Shown in pieces: positions 53,626 through 62,945 of a stretch of DNA of 64,000 bases. Source of the DNA: Streptomyces sp. NRRL S-87 (GTDB lineage Bacteria; Actinomycetota; Actinomycetes; Streptomycetales; Streptomycetaceae); assembly GCF_000719335.1 (NCBI RefSeq), contig NZ_JOGB01000008.1, positions 1-64,000 on the forward strand, written 5' to 3'. Every line of letters begins with the position of its first letter. Positions within the stretch are counted from its first letter, which is position 1. Under the pieces are notes generated by a model. The model was not told where the DNA came from and did not search any database. It was given only the letters and a program-made list of their open reading frames with translations. The position numbers and the translations under genes are program-made.

Positions 53626-55452
53626 ATGCCGCACTCCGACCGCCTCCCTGGCGCCCCCGAGTTCAGCGTCAAGCTTCCCAAGGAGGGTGGCGAGGCGCGC
53701 GGGTATCTGCTCGCGGAGTTCGGAGGCAACGGCACGCACAAGTTCCTCCTGCTGGAGGGTTCGATGGTGGTGGCCGAGGCATGGCCCGGGCTTGGCGATC
53801 ACGCACGCCGGATCCGCGCGGATCTGCGCGCGAGCGGCGGGCTCGTCGACGCGCCTGCCGATCCCGACCGGCCAGAGGCGCCGCCGCGTTGGGTGGCGGC
53901 CCAGGACATCGCGTGCAACTCGTCCTCGGCCGCCGCCGCGCTGGTGTACGGCTACGACGCGTCCGGCCCGGAGTCCTGGCGAACCGCCGAGGGCCACCCG
54001 CTCGCCGACTATCTGTCCACCGGCTGGCGCGCCCCGCGCAAGGCATGGCTAGTGCGCGGCTCCAATGTCTCCGGGCGCAACCTGGTGCGGCAGTTGTGGC
54101 TGAAGGAGGGGTTCGTCTCGCTCGCAGGGGCGCACCTGCCGCCTCTGGAGGAGACCGATCCGACCAAGAGCGTGCTGCGCCGCTATGTGGAGGAGGGGTA
54201 CGAGGGGGCGGCCTCGTACAACCAGAAGCGGGGCCTCGTCGACGAGCTGCACGCCTTCCTGACGCAGATGCGCGTGGGCGACACGGCGGCCACCATCGGC
54301 GATGGCCGGCTGCACGTCGGGCGGATCACCGGGGAGGCCGTGCAAACCTCGTCGCCGGGCGGGCTGTCCAATCTGCGAAGGACCGTCGGCTGGCTGCCGC
54401 AGAGCCATGCGTACGAGGAACTGCCGGAGGAAGTACAGCAGAAACTGTCCGTTCAGCATGACGTCGTCGACCTGACCGGCGTGCTGGACGCGCTGGACGG
54501 GCTCACCGGGCATGCGGAGCGTACGGACCCGGCAGCGGCCGACGACACCGGTGAGTACCCCGCCGTCGAACGGCCGGCGCAGCGGGAGCTGTCGCTGCCG
54601 GATGTCACCGAGGGACTTGCCTCGGACCTCCTGGTCCACGATCGCGCCTGGCTGGAGGAGATGCGTGAACTACTTCTCGATGAACGGCAGCTGGTGCTGT
54701 ATGGCCCGCCGGGCACCGGTAAGACGTATCTGGCGATGAAGCTGGCCGAGTACTTCGGCGGCGGTCCGGAGCAGGTCAAGATCGTGCAGTTCCACCCTTC
54801 GTACGCCTACGAGGACTTCTTCGAGGGGTTCCGGCCCGTGGAGGATCCCGAGACGAGGGAAGTTGCCTTCCGGTTGACGGCGGGCCCGCTGCGGGAGCTC
54901 GCCGATCTCGCCTCCCGCGAGGGCAACCGGCACATCCCGCACTTCCTGATCATCGACGAGATCAACCGGGCCAATCTGGCGAAGGTCTTCGGCGAGCTGT
55001 ACTTCCTGCTGGAGTACCGGACGAGGTCCGTCCGCCTCACCTACTCGGGGGACGACTTCGCGCTGCCGCCTAATCTGTTCGTGATCGGCACGATGAATAC
55101 CGCTGACAGGTCGATCGCCCTGGTCGACGCGGCGATGCGGCGCCGTTTCGCGTTCGTGGAGCTGTCTCCGCGCGCCGAGCCGACTGCCGGGCTGCTCGCG
55201 CGCTGGCTGAAGCGCGAGGGCAGGGACTCGGAGTCCGCCCGCCTCCTCGACGCCCTCAACGCCCTCATCAACGACACCGACTTCGCCATCGGCCCCTCGT
55301 ACCTGATGAAGCCGGGCGTTTACCGCAACGGCGGCCTCGAACGGACCTGGCGCACGAAGATCCTGCCGCTGCTGGAGGAGCACCACTACGGCGAGGGCCT
55401 CGACATCACCGCCCGCTACGGCCTCGACTCGCTGCGCGAGCAGTGCCCGTGA
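53626..55452 (+). CDS. mcrB: McrB-like AAA+ restriction translocase
   Basis: The start is ATG 53626 (GGAAGG upstream); 608 residues. The N-terminal 300 residues form a DNA-recognition region unlike E. coli McrB (with EGYEGAASYNQKRGLVDELHAFLTQM and GRITGEA, suggestive of an EVE-like modified-base reader). The AAA+ motor has LYGPPGTGKTYLA (K366), IIDEINRANLAKVFGEL (D444-E445) and the McrB signature MNTADRSIALVDAAMRRRF (N491-D494). Together with McrC it should form a type IV enzyme that attacks modified phage DNA. It is the first gene of unit 4. Confidence 0.9.
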   Translation: MPHSDRLPGAPEFSVKLPKEGGEARGYLLAEFGGNGTHKFLLLEGSMVVAEAWPGLGDHARRIRADLRASGGLVDAPADPDRPEAPPRWVAAQDIACNSSSAAAALVYGYDASGPESWRTAEGHPLADYLSTGWRAPRKAWLVRGSNVSGRNLVRQLWLKEGFVSLAGAHLPPLEETDPTKSVLRRYVEEGYEGAASYNQKRGLVDELHAFLTQMRVGDTAATIGDGRLHVGRITGEAVQTSSPGGLSNLRRTVGWLPQSHAYEELPEEVQQKLSVQHDVVDLTGVLDALDGLTGHAERTDPAAADDTGEYPAVERPAQRELSLPDVTEGLASDLLVHDRAWLEEMRELLLDERQLVLYGPPGTGKTYLAMKLAEYFGGGPEQVKIVQFHPSYAYEDFFEGFRPVEDPETREVAFRLTAGPLRELADLASREGNRHIPHFLIIDEINRANLAKVFGELYFLLEYRTRSVRLTYSGDDFALPPNLFVIGTMNTADRSIALVDAAMRRRFAFVELSPRAEPTAGLLARWLKREGRDSESARLLDALNALINDTDFAIGPSYLMKPGVYRNGGLERTWRTKILPLLEEHHYGEGLDITARYGLDSLREQCP

Positions 55453-56714
55453 CCGCGCCCGTGCCCGTGCCCGTGGGTGAGGTGACGCTGCGCGAGTATG
55501 GGCCCGCCGTCTCCGTCCCGCTGGGCTCCGCGGCCGGGCGGGCCCTCGCCGCCTCCGGCATTCTGCAGAGCGCGACGCCAGATCCTGGCCGGGACGGGCA
55601 CTGGCTGCTGCGGGCGGGCAGCCGGGTTGGCGCCGTGCGTACGCCCGGCGGCCCGGTCGTACGGATCACGCCCAAGACCCCCGTGAGCCGGCTGTTCTTC
55701 CTTCTCGGGTTCAGTCTCGACCCAGCACGCGCCTGGCGTGACAGCCGAGAGGGCACCGTCGACATCGGCGCGTACGACGACATCGTCCCGGCGCTCGCGC
55801 ACGCCGTGGAGCGGCAGATCGACGCGGCGCTGCGGCAGGGGGTCCTCCAGGGCTACCAGGAGGTGGAAGAGTCCGCGCTGGTCGTGCGCGGGCGGCTGCG
55901 CGAGGCCGAGCAGATCCGGCGGCACTTCGGCCGTACACCGCCCGTGGAGATCGCCTACGACGCGTACACCGCCGACACCTCCGAGAACCGCATTCTGCGC
56001 GCCGCCACCGAGCGGTTGCTGAGGCTGCAGGGAGTTCCCGGTCCCGTCCGACGGCGTCTCGCCCATCAGCGCGTACGTCTCGCCGACGCGCTGCCACTGA
56101 TACGGGGGCAGGAACTGCCGCGTTGGCAGCCGTCACGCCTGAACTCCCGCTACCAGCCCGCGCTGCGGCTCGCCGAGGCCGTCCTGCGCGGCACCTCACC
56201 GGAACACCGGCCGGCCGGGTCCGAACCGCTCACCGTCGACGGCTTCCTGCTCGACATGAACAAGCTGTTCGAGGACTTCGTCACGGTCGCCCTGCGTGAG
56301 GCCCTTCAGGAGCACGGCCTGACCGCGCGCCTCCAGGACTCCCACCACCTCGACACCGCGGGTCTCATACGGATGCGCCCCGATCTCGTCGTCCGCACCG
56401 GCGACGGCCGCACTCCACTCGCCGTCGTCGACGCCAAGTACAAGGTCGAGAAGGCCGACGGACTCCTCAACGCCGACCTGTACCAGGCGCTGGCGTACGC
56501 CACCGTGCTCGGTTTGCCCGAGGCGCACCTGGTGTACGCGGCGGGACAGCTGCCCGAGCGCTTCCATGAGGTGCGCGGAACGACGGCAGGGCCGGGCGGA
56601 CGGGGAGTGAGGCTGTACCAGCACAGCCTCGCCCTCTCCCGCGAACCCGGACAACTCCTGTCAGCACTGAAGGAGATCGCCGGACGGCTGGCCGGAGCCA
56701 CCGCACATCCGTGA
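55449..56714 (+). CDS. mcrC: McrC-like nuclease subunit
   Basis: GTG 55449 overlaps the mcrB stop (GTGA); another GTG at 55443 is possible. It has about 421 residues. The DUF2357/McrC N-terminal part (VRITPKTPVSRLFFLLGFSLDPARAW, then AHAVERQIDAALRQGVLQGYQEVEE) is followed by SENRILRAATERLL. The PD-(D/E)xK nuclease centre is RPDLVV (D312) and VVDAKYK (D328 to K330). McrC is the cleavage subunit that also stimulates McrB nucleotide hydrolysis. Confidence 0.9.
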   Translation: MTAPVPVPVGEVTLREYGPAVSVPLGSAAGRALAASGILQSATPDPGRDGHWLLRAGSRVGAVRTPGGPVVRITPKTPVSRLFFLLGFSLDPARAWRDSREGTVDIGAYDDIVPALAHAVERQIDAALRQGVLQGYQEVEESALVVRGRLREAEQIRRHFGRTPPVEIAYDAYTADTSENRILRAATERLLRLQGVPGPVRRRLAHQRVRLADALPLIRGQELPRWQPSRLNSRYQPALRLAEAVLRGTSPEHRPAGSEPLTVDGFLLDMNKLFEDFVTVALREALQEHGLTARLQDSHHLDTAGLIRMRPDLVVRTGDGRTPLAVVDAKYKVEKADGLLNADLYQALAYATVLGLPEAHLVYAAGQLPERFHEVRGTTAGPGGRGVRLYQHSLALSREPGQLLSALKEIAGRLAGATAHP

Positions 56715-56751
56715 CCATGGAACACCGTCAGGCAGAAAAGGAAGGGAACTC

Positions 56752-58887
56752 ATGCCCCGGCTCGCCTTCGCCCAGAGCTTCTGGGACGGCTACGACACCC
56801 TGGAGAAGCCGGTTCGAGCCGGAGTGCGCAAGGCCATGGCGAAATTCCAGGCCATGAGCGTCGCCGAACTCAACGCGGACAAGGGACTGCACCTGGAGTC
56901 CGTCGAGAACGCCCGTGACCCGCGCATGCGCACCATTCGCATCACCGACTTCTGGCGGGGCGTCGTCCTCGCCCCCGACGACGGCAGCGACATGTTCCTC
57001 CTGGTCAATGTCCTGCCGCACGACGACGCCTATACCTGGGCGGCGAAGCGTCTGTACAGCGCGAACTCCGCGACCCGGGCCCTGGAGGTACGCAACGCGG
57101 TCGCCTTGGACGAGCTGACGCCGCTGTACGAGACGGCCGCACGCACGGCTCCCCGGCTGCTGTTCGCGGACGTCTCCGACGACACACTGCGCGAGCTCGG
57201 CATCGACGATCAGGTGCTGCGCGCCGCGCGTTCACTGGCGGACAAGGCGCAACTGGAAGCGTTCTCCACACTCCTGCCGGAGGATCAGCTGGAGGTGCTG
57301 CAGTACCTCGCCGAGGGGTTCAGCCCGGAGGAGGTCTACCGGGACGTCGTGGCCGTCCGTCGGCCCGCCGACGCACCCGCCGAGCCGGTGGAGGACCTCG
57401 CCACGGTGATCGCCAACACTCCGGCGCGGATCCGCCTGGTCACCGGGCCGCAGGAGCTGGAGGAGGTCCTGGAGAAGCCGTTCGAGGCGTGGCGAGTCTT
57501 CCTCCACCCCTCCCAGCGGCGCGTCGCCTACCGCACCTCGTACGGGGGTCCCGTGCAGGTCACCGGCGGCCCCGGGACAGGCAAGACGGTGGCCGCCCTG
57601 CATCGGGTCAAGCACCTGCTCGGCCGTTCCGAGGACGGTCGCATCCTGCTCACCACGTTCACGAACGCGCTGGCCGCCGGACTGCGTGAGATGCTCGGCC
57701 TACTCCTCGACGAGGACGAGAAGTTGCTGGCCCGGGTCGACGTGACAACGGTCGACGCCTATGCGAACGGCATCGTGCGCGCGAAATCGGTGGCCGCGCC
57801 CAGACCGATCGGGGACCGGGAACAGCGGCAGTTGTGGGAGAAGGCCGTCAAGCAGCTCGAGCTGCCGTTCACCGCCCAGTTCCTGGCCCAGGAGTACCGG
57901 CACGTCGTACTCGGCCAGAACCTCCGCGATCTCGACGCCTACCTCGGGGCGAGCCGTCGCGGCCGCGGCACCGGCCTCGGCCCCACGCGCCGCCGGGAGG
58001 TGTGGAGCGGCGTGGAGCGGTTCGAACAGTTCCTGCGCGACCGCGGCGAGACCACACACCTGCGCGTCTGCGCCCGCGCGGCGGAACTCCTCGCTGGCGA
58101 GCCGACTCCGTACGCCCATGTCGTCGTCGACGAGGCACAGGACCTGCACCCCGCACAGTGGCGTGTGCTGCGGACCGCCGTGTCTCCTGGCCCCGACGAC
58201 CTGTTCGTCACCGGCGACCCACATCAGCGGATCTACGACTCTCGGGTCTCGCTCGGCTCCCTGGGTATCACCACGGCCGGCCGCAGCTTCCGGTTGCGCG
58301 TCAACTACCGCTCGACCGAGGAGATCCTCGCCTGGTCTGCGGGGCTCCTCGCGCCCGCCACCGTCGACGCGCTCGAGGGCGAGGGAACGGACTCGCTGGC
58401 CGGGTACCGCTCCCTACTCCACGGTCGCCGCCCCCAGGCGCAGGGGTACGCGACCCGGCCGGAGGAGACCGAGGCCCTGGTGGACCGGGTCCGGGCGTTG
58501 CTCGCCGAGGGACTCGCACCACACGAGATCGGCGTGTGCGCACGCTTCAACCTTTCCCTGGACGCGGCCGAGGAGAAACTGAAGGCTGCGGGCGTCCCGG
58601 TGCTGCGCGTCAAGGGACAGGTCGCGCAGGGGACCGAGGGGGTACGGTTGGCAACGATGCACGCAATGAAGGGGCTGGAGTTCCGCGCGGTGTCCGTCCT
58701 CGGTGTCACCGAGGGCACCGTCCCGTTCGCTCGTGAGATCACCCCACGCGAGGTGGACCCACTGCAGCACGACGCCGACCTGCTCCGGGAACGCTGCTTG
58801 CTCTTCGTCGCCTGCACTCGCGCTCGGGAAGCGCTGAGTGTGACGTGGAGCGGAGCTCCGAGCCCGTTTCTGCCACGCGCCGCCTGA
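56752..58887 (+). CDS. RelE/ParE toxin-like domain fused to UvrD-type helicase
   Basis: The 711-residue protein begins with about 100 residues in RelE/ParE style (FAQSFWDGYDTLEKPVRAGVRKAMAKFQ, then RTIRITDFWRGVVLAP, then FLLVNVLPHDDAYTWA). A linker follows, then an SF1A helicase: TGGPGTGKTVAAL (K278), DEAQD (D460-E461), TGDPHQRIYDSR, NYRSTEEIL, TMHAMKGLEFRAV, and FVACTRAREAL. No cognate antitoxin gene is adjacent. Its position 37 bp after mcrC suggests one transcription unit. The toxin-like part may bind RNA/ribosomes or serve as a fixed domain. Confidence 0.85.
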   Translation: MPRLAFAQSFWDGYDTLEKPVRAGVRKAMAKFQAMSVAELNADKGLHLESVENARDPRMRTIRITDFWRGVVLAPDDGSDMFLLVNVLPHDDAYTWAAKRLYSANSATRALEVRNAVALDELTPLYETAARTAPRLLFADVSDDTLRELGIDDQVLRAARSLADKAQLEAFSTLLPEDQLEVLQYLAEGFSPEEVYRDVVAVRRPADAPAEPVEDLATVIANTPARIRLVTGPQELEEVLEKPFEAWRVFLHPSQRRVAYRTSYGGPVQVTGGPGTGKTVAALHRVKHLLGRSEDGRILLTTFTNALAAGLREMLGLLLDEDEKLLARVDVTTVDAYANGIVRAKSVAAPRPIGDREQRQLWEKAVKQLELPFTAQFLAQEYRHVVLGQNLRDLDAYLGASRRGRGTGLGPTRRREVWSGVERFEQFLRDRGETTHLRVCARAAELLAGEPTPYAHVVVDEAQDLHPAQWRVLRTAVSPGPDDLFVTGDPHQRIYDSRVSLGSLGITTAGRSFRLRVNYRSTEEILAWSAGLLAPATVDALEGEGTDSLAGYRSLLHGRRPQAQGYATRPEETEALVDRVRALLAEGLAPHEIGVCARFNLSLDAAEEKLKAAGVPVLRVKGQVAQGTEGVRLATMHAMKGLEFRAVSVLGVTEGTVPFAREITPREVDPLQHDADLLRERCLLFVACTRAREALSVTWSGAPSPFLPRAA

Positions 58888-58916
58888 TGGGAGCTGTTGC
58901 CTCGCACGGGCCGGTG

Positions 58917-58940
58917 CGGGGCACCCACCTTGGTACCCCG
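58917..58940. terminator. Convergent terminator hairpin
   Basis: CGGGGCACC pairs with GGTACCCCG with one mismatch and a 6-nt loop between the helicase and methylase genes. Confidence 0.6.
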
Positions 58941-58948
58941 CGCTGTCC

Positions 58949-60604
58949 TCACTCCTCCGGGGCCAGGGCGCCCGTGGCAAGGCCGTCACGGGCGACTTCG
59001 GCGAGCTGCCGGCTCAGCTCGTCGACCTTGCGCATTCCTTCCTCGAATTCGGACAGGGTTCGGAAGGCAGTGCCGTACCGACGCTGCTCGTCGATGTTCA
59101 TGCGGGGGATACGGGAACCCCTGCCGTCAAGGCGGTAGGTCCCGCTGGCACTTGTTGACCGACGGATGTTGACAGAGCTGCGCAGGAATCCCTGCAGATA
59201 GTCCGTGTCGAGCTGTTCGCTGGCCGAGACCGGTTCCGGACCGTCGTACGTGACGAGCCCGGCGCGAGCGAGATCCGCGACGCTGGTGGTGGCGCTGTCC
59301 AGTGAGCCTGGTCCACCGCCCGCCGCAAGCTCGGGCAGAAGTGCGGCGAGTCGGCGGATCTGGTCCTCCAGCTCCTTGCGCAGGGCCGTGTACTCACCGG
59401 GATAGTCGCGGTGCCGGGACCGGAGATAGCTGCCGGGGGTCAGGTCGACGGTGTCGTCGAGGAGTTCGATGAGCGGCACGTCGGCGACCTGGTCGGGGCG
59501 TGGTTCCAGGCTGCCATCGGGACTGTTGCCGGTCAGGTCGACCATGCGCACGGTGCGGTTCGTGTCCGCGCTTCCCGTGTTCTCGGGACGCTGCAGACAC
59601 CACAGGTGGACGGGCAGAGCGTGAGAGGTAGCCGTCCCCGGCGGCAGGGCGACCACTTGGCGCACGATGCCCCGACGTACGAGTTCTGATCGGATGCGGC
59701 GGCCTGCCTTGCGGTAGGCAACCGAGGCCGGCATGACCATGAGGACCTGGCCGCCGGGCTCTGTGTGCGCATAGGCGTGCTGGAGCCACGCGAGCTCCCC
59801 TTCGGCCTTGGACGGGGTACCGAGTTCCCAGCGGGAGTCGAGCAGCAGCTCCTCGCGCCCCCACTCGGTCACGCCGGCTGGCGGGTCGCAGACGACCAGG
59901 TCCGCCTTGAGATTCGGCCATTCGTCCGCGCGCAGGGAATCCCCCGCCACGATGCGCACGCCTGATCGGCCCAGGAGGTCGGCGCGAAGCTGCGCGTAGC
60001 GGGCGCTGTCAGCGTCCACCTCCTGGCCGTAGCAGCGCATCCCGGCCTCGGGGGCGACGGACAGGAGCAGCACCCCGATGCCGCAGGCGGGATCGAAGAC
60101 CGTGGCGTCGGCAGACAGTTCGGGAGCGAAGTGGCACATGGCCCGCACCACGCGCTCGGGAGTCACCTGGTCCGATCCCGCGCGCCGGGCGGAGTCCATG
60201 AACCGCTCAGTCAGTCCGTTCACGAGGTCGACGGGCGCTTCGGTTTGAGCGAGCTCCCGTACACGGGTGGCGACGTCATCCGGCAGTCTCGGTTGATGTT
60301 CTCCGGCCAGCACCGCGGCCACCTCTGCAAGGCCCGTGATCATCTGTTCCCCGTACGCGGCCCGCATCGCCTGCCAGAGCTCGACCTCGGGTGACACCTC
60401 CTGGCCTTTGCGCTGCTTGTCCAGCCATTCCTGGACCTCGGCTAGCGCATAGAGCGGACTGTTCGCGGCACCGCCCGCCGGTGCGGGGAAGTCGTCGTAA
60501 CGCCGACGCCAGTTGGAGACAGCGGCCCGAGTGACTCCGGCGAGCCGAGCAATCTCAGCACCGGTGACAAGAGGTCCGGCCGATGAAGCGGCATTGTCGG
60601 TCAT
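58949..60604 (-). CDS. HTH-containing N6-methylase-like protein with degenerate DPPA motif
   Basis: The start is ATG 60604; 551 residues. Residues 10-70 hold a helix-turn-helix (TGAEIARLAGVTRAAVSNWRRRYDDFP). The Rossmann SAM domain shows FDPACGIGVLLLS (D171), GQEVDADSARYAQLRADLLG, and VVCDPPAG at 240-243, where active enzymes have NPP(F/Y). The C-terminal third looks like a specificity/HsdS-type region (PRMNIDEQRRYGTAFRTLSEFEEGMRKVDELSRQL). The HsdM fold is clear, but the catalytic aromatic is replaced by Ala, so it may recognise DNA without methylating it. A dyad cluster precedes it. Confidence 0.82.
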   Translation of the reverse strand: MTDNAASSAGPLVTGAEIARLAGVTRAAVSNWRRRYDDFPAPAGGAANSPLYALAEVQEWLDKQRKGQEVSPEVELWQAMRAAYGEQMITGLAEVAAVLAGEHQPRLPDDVATRVRELAQTEAPVDLVNGLTERFMDSARRAGSDQVTPERVVRAMCHFAPELSADATVFDPACGIGVLLLSVAPEAGMRCYGQEVDADSARYAQLRADLLGRSGVRIVAGDSLRADEWPNLKADLVVCDPPAGVTEWGREELLLDSRWELGTPSKAEGELAWLQHAYAHTEPGGQVLMVMPASVAYRKAGRRIRSELVRRGIVRQVVALPPGTATSHALPVHLWCLQRPENTGSADTNRTVRMVDLTGNSPDGSLEPRPDQVADVPLIELLDDTVDLTPGSYLRSRHRDYPGEYTALRKELEDQIRRLAALLPELAAGGGPGSLDSATTSVADLARAGLVTYDGPEPVSASEQLDTDYLQGFLRSSVNIRRSTSASGTYRLDGRGSRIPRMNIDEQRRYGTAFRTLSEFEEGMRKVDELSRQLAEVARDGLATGALAPEE

Positions 60605-60611
60605 AGCCCCA

Positions 60612-60667
60612 GCGTACACGGGCCGTCAATCCAATTCGAGCATTAACCCCGTTGACGACGTACACGC
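60612..60667 (-). promoter_or_regulatory. Island dyad C, in front of the methylase-like gene
   Basis: GTTGACGACGTACACGC (60651-60667) has the GTTGAC-N3-GTNNAC form. GCGTACACGGGCCGTCAAT (60612-60630) carries the same half-sites with a 5-bp centre. On the minus strand the latter places GTGTACGCT, also seen at 24280-24287 (TGTACGCT), just upstream of ATG 60604; a leaderless transcript is possible. The remaining 300 bp to 60987 show no gene. Confidence 0.5.
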
Positions 60668-60986
60668 ACTCCTGAGTCTTGCGGGCACTTGGTTTCTTCT
60701 GAACCAGTGCGAGATCGGCATGCCCGCACCTCAGCTCCCTTTCCCCGTACCTCCGCCCCAGGGGGTCCCCGTACCCACTTCGCGAACGCCGTGACCCGTC
60801 CAGCACCTGTCCGAATCTGACAAGCCCACCGCAGCTGATCATCTTCTCTGGACGACCCCGAGGCGTCCACGTTGGCTGAGAAACAGCGAGCGGAGCCCGA
60901 CGAGGCATGAGGCGCAGGTACCCACTGGAATACCCGCAGGCCGGTTTCGATTGCTCCTCTTGTAGTGATCACGGAGGGGGACGCTG

Positions 60987-61922
60987 GTGGCCGAGCTGAT
61001 GTTGTTCCGGCAGGACGCGGACGGGCGGGATGTCGAGCTGTCCGGTTCGACGGTGGCGCTGGAGGTGGAGCTGCAGCGGCGGGTCGAGGCGGGTCTGGAG
61101 CAGATGCTCGGTATCCGGTTCGTGGCGTCGGAGTACGCGACCGGTCCGTGGCATCGAGGGCGGATCGACACGCTGGGGCTGGATGAGAACGGCAGCCCGG
61201 TGGTCATCGAGTTCAAGAGGGGCTCCGACAGCGGGGTGCTGTCGCAGGCCGTCTCGTACCTGTCCTGGCTGCGTTCGGCGCAGCACGAGTTCGAGGCGCT
61301 GGTCCGGAAGGTGCTGGGCACGGAGGCGGCCGAGTCGATCGACTGGCGTCGTCCGCGGATGGTCTGCATCGCGGCGGGCTTCTCCCACCATGACCGTGTG
61401 GCCGTGCAGTGGCTGCCTGAGCGGATCGACCTCGTGCGCTACCGGGTCTTCGAGGGCGGCCTGCTGAGTCTGCTGCTCGTCGATTCCTCGCCCGGCTCAC
61501 CGAGCGCCGCTTCGTCTCGGCGGAGCCGGGAGCGGGACGCGGTGGTCGGCAGCGCGCCGGCGGCACCGGCGACGCCTTCGCCGACGGGTGCCGGCCTGGT
61601 GCCGGAGTCCTTGCGGGACCTGTACGCGGAGCTGGACGAGGCGCTCACGGCATGGGGCGAGGTGGAGGTGGCACCGCTGCGGCACTACATCGCCTACCGG
61701 CGGCTGGTGAACGTGGCATCGGTGATCTTCCGTCCGAAGCACGAGGCGATCCTGGTCTATCTCAGACTCGACCCGGACACGGTCGCGCTGGAGGAGGGCT
61801 TCACCCGGGACATGCGCGGCATCGGGCACCTGGGGACCGGGGACCTGGAGGTGCGTCTCGCCTCGGCAGCGGACCTGGAGAAGGCGGCGCCGTTGATCCG
61901 GCGGGCGTTCGAGGCGGCTTGA
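60987..61922 (+). CDS. NucS-like PD-(D/E)xK nuclease with DUF5655 domain
   Basis: GTG 60987 is preceded by GGAGGGGG; 311 residues. Residues 55-85 carry the nuclease core RIDTLGLDENGSPVVIEFK, with D61, E75 and K77 in the expected order and spacing, resembling DUF91/NucS-type endonucleases. After a Ser/Pro/Ala linker, the C-terminal 110 residues match DUF5655 (AYRRLVNVASVIFRP, then GFTRDMRGIGHLGTGDLEVRL). Members are often called transporters in databases without cause. A DNA-cutting role in defence or repair is likely. Confidence 0.82.
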   Translation: MAELMLFRQDADGRDVELSGSTVALEVELQRRVEAGLEQMLGIRFVASEYATGPWHRGRIDTLGLDENGSPVVIEFKRGSDSGVLSQAVSYLSWLRSAQHEFEALVRKVLGTEAAESIDWRRPRMVCIAAGFSHHDRVAVQWLPERIDLVRYRVFEGGLLSLLLVDSSPGSPSAASSRRSRERDAVVGSAPAAPATPSPTGAGLVPESLRDLYAELDEALTAWGEVEVAPLRHYIAYRRLVNVASVIFRPKHEAILVYLRLDPDTVALEEGFTRDMRGIGHLGTGDLEVRLASAADLEKAAPLIRRAFEAA

Positions 61923-61930
61923 CGCAACGA

Positions 61931-61976
61931 GAAGGGCGGCTGGTGCATCGGTCATTCGATGCACCAGCCGCCCTTC
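61931..61976. terminator. Very strong bidirectional terminator
   Basis: A perfect 20-bp stem, GAAGGGCGGCTGGTGCATCG with CGATGCACCAGCCGCCCTTC, around a 6-nt loop separates the nuclease gene and the convergent methyltransferase gene. Confidence 0.92.
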
Positions 61977-62020
61977 GGCGTCTGCGGCCAGCCAGCCCCT
62001 GGCTCTCTCTGCTCTCATGA

Positions 62021-62767
62021 TCACGCCTCCGGTCCGGCCAGGTCGAAGTCGTCCTTGGTCAGCTCGGCGCGGAGCCGCTGCTCGGCCACGTCGGCGTAGT
62101 GCGAGGACAGCTCGACGCCCACGAAGCGACGTCCCTCACGAAGGGCCGCGACGCCCGTGGAGCCGCTGCCGGTGAACGGGTCGAGGACGGTGCCGCCTTC
62201 GGGGCAGATCTGTACGAGCTGCTGCATGATCTCGACTGGCTTCTGGGTGATGTGCACCCGGTCCTTGCGGGGCTGGGAGGCGATGTAGTGGCCGGGCAGG
62301 TAGAGGTCGCGGGTGTTGTCGAGGGATCCCTTGACGCCCCAGATGATGAACTCGGAGTCCTGCTTCGGCCCGCCCTTGCGAGGCCGGCTGGCGGGCTTGA
62401 TCCACGGGATGGTGCCGCTCCAGGTCCAGCCTGCCATCTGCAGAGCGTCGGACGTGGTCGGTTCCTGGCGCCAGTCGGAGAAGACCATGGCCACCGCGTG
62501 CTCGGTCGAGGCCCGGTACGCCTCGGTGAGCAGTTCCGTCAGCCAGGAACGGTAGGAGCGCTGGTCGCGGTTCTCGCCGGGGAAGTTGGCGAGGTCGTGG
62601 GCGCTGTTGCTGGTGACGTACTTGGCGCGCGCGGTCCGTCCGGTGCGTTCCGAGCTCGTCCGGCCGCCGGAGTTGTACGGCGGGTCGGTGATCACGGCGT
62701 TGACGCTCTCGTCCGGAAGGGACTTCAGCACGGTCAGGGCGTCGCCTCGGTGCAGCGTGTAGCTCAT
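62021..62767 (-). CDS. Site-specific DNA methyltransferase, beta class (N6A or N4C)
   Basis: The 248-residue enzyme has DPPY at residues 28-31 near the N-terminus and the SAM motif DPFTGSGSTG at 196-205 near the C-terminus, the beta-class order. TQKPVEIMQQLV is the usual segment before the SAM motif. All key residues are intact. It is small and lacks an attached specificity unit. No adjacent restriction enzyme is obvious, although the convergent nuclease at 60987 is a candidate partner. Confidence 0.9.
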   Translation of the reverse strand: MSYTLHRGDALTVLKSLPDESVNAVITDPPYNSGGRTSSERTGRTARAKYVTSNSAHDLANFPGENRDQRSYRSWLTELLTEAYRASTEHAVAMVFSDWRQEPTTSDALQMAGWTWSGTIPWIKPASRPRKGGPKQDSEFIIWGVKGSLDNTRDLYLPGHYIASQPRKDRVHITQKPVEIMQQLVQICPEGGTVLDPFTGSGSTGVAALREGRRFVGVELSSHYADVAEQRLRAELTKDDFDLAGPEA

Positions 62768-62945
62768 GGGAAGGGCCTCTCTCAGGGCATGGCGGGGCTG
62801 GGCCCGCTCCAGGCAGCGCTCAACGGCGTTCTTCCGGGGCGGGGTTGTGCTGGAGGTTAACGGCCATCTCCGGCCGTACCTAACGAAGCTGGCCGTGCTG
62901 CGGGCCCCGGTCCGGGAGTCGTTTGGTGCGGCCGGAATCCCTGTC

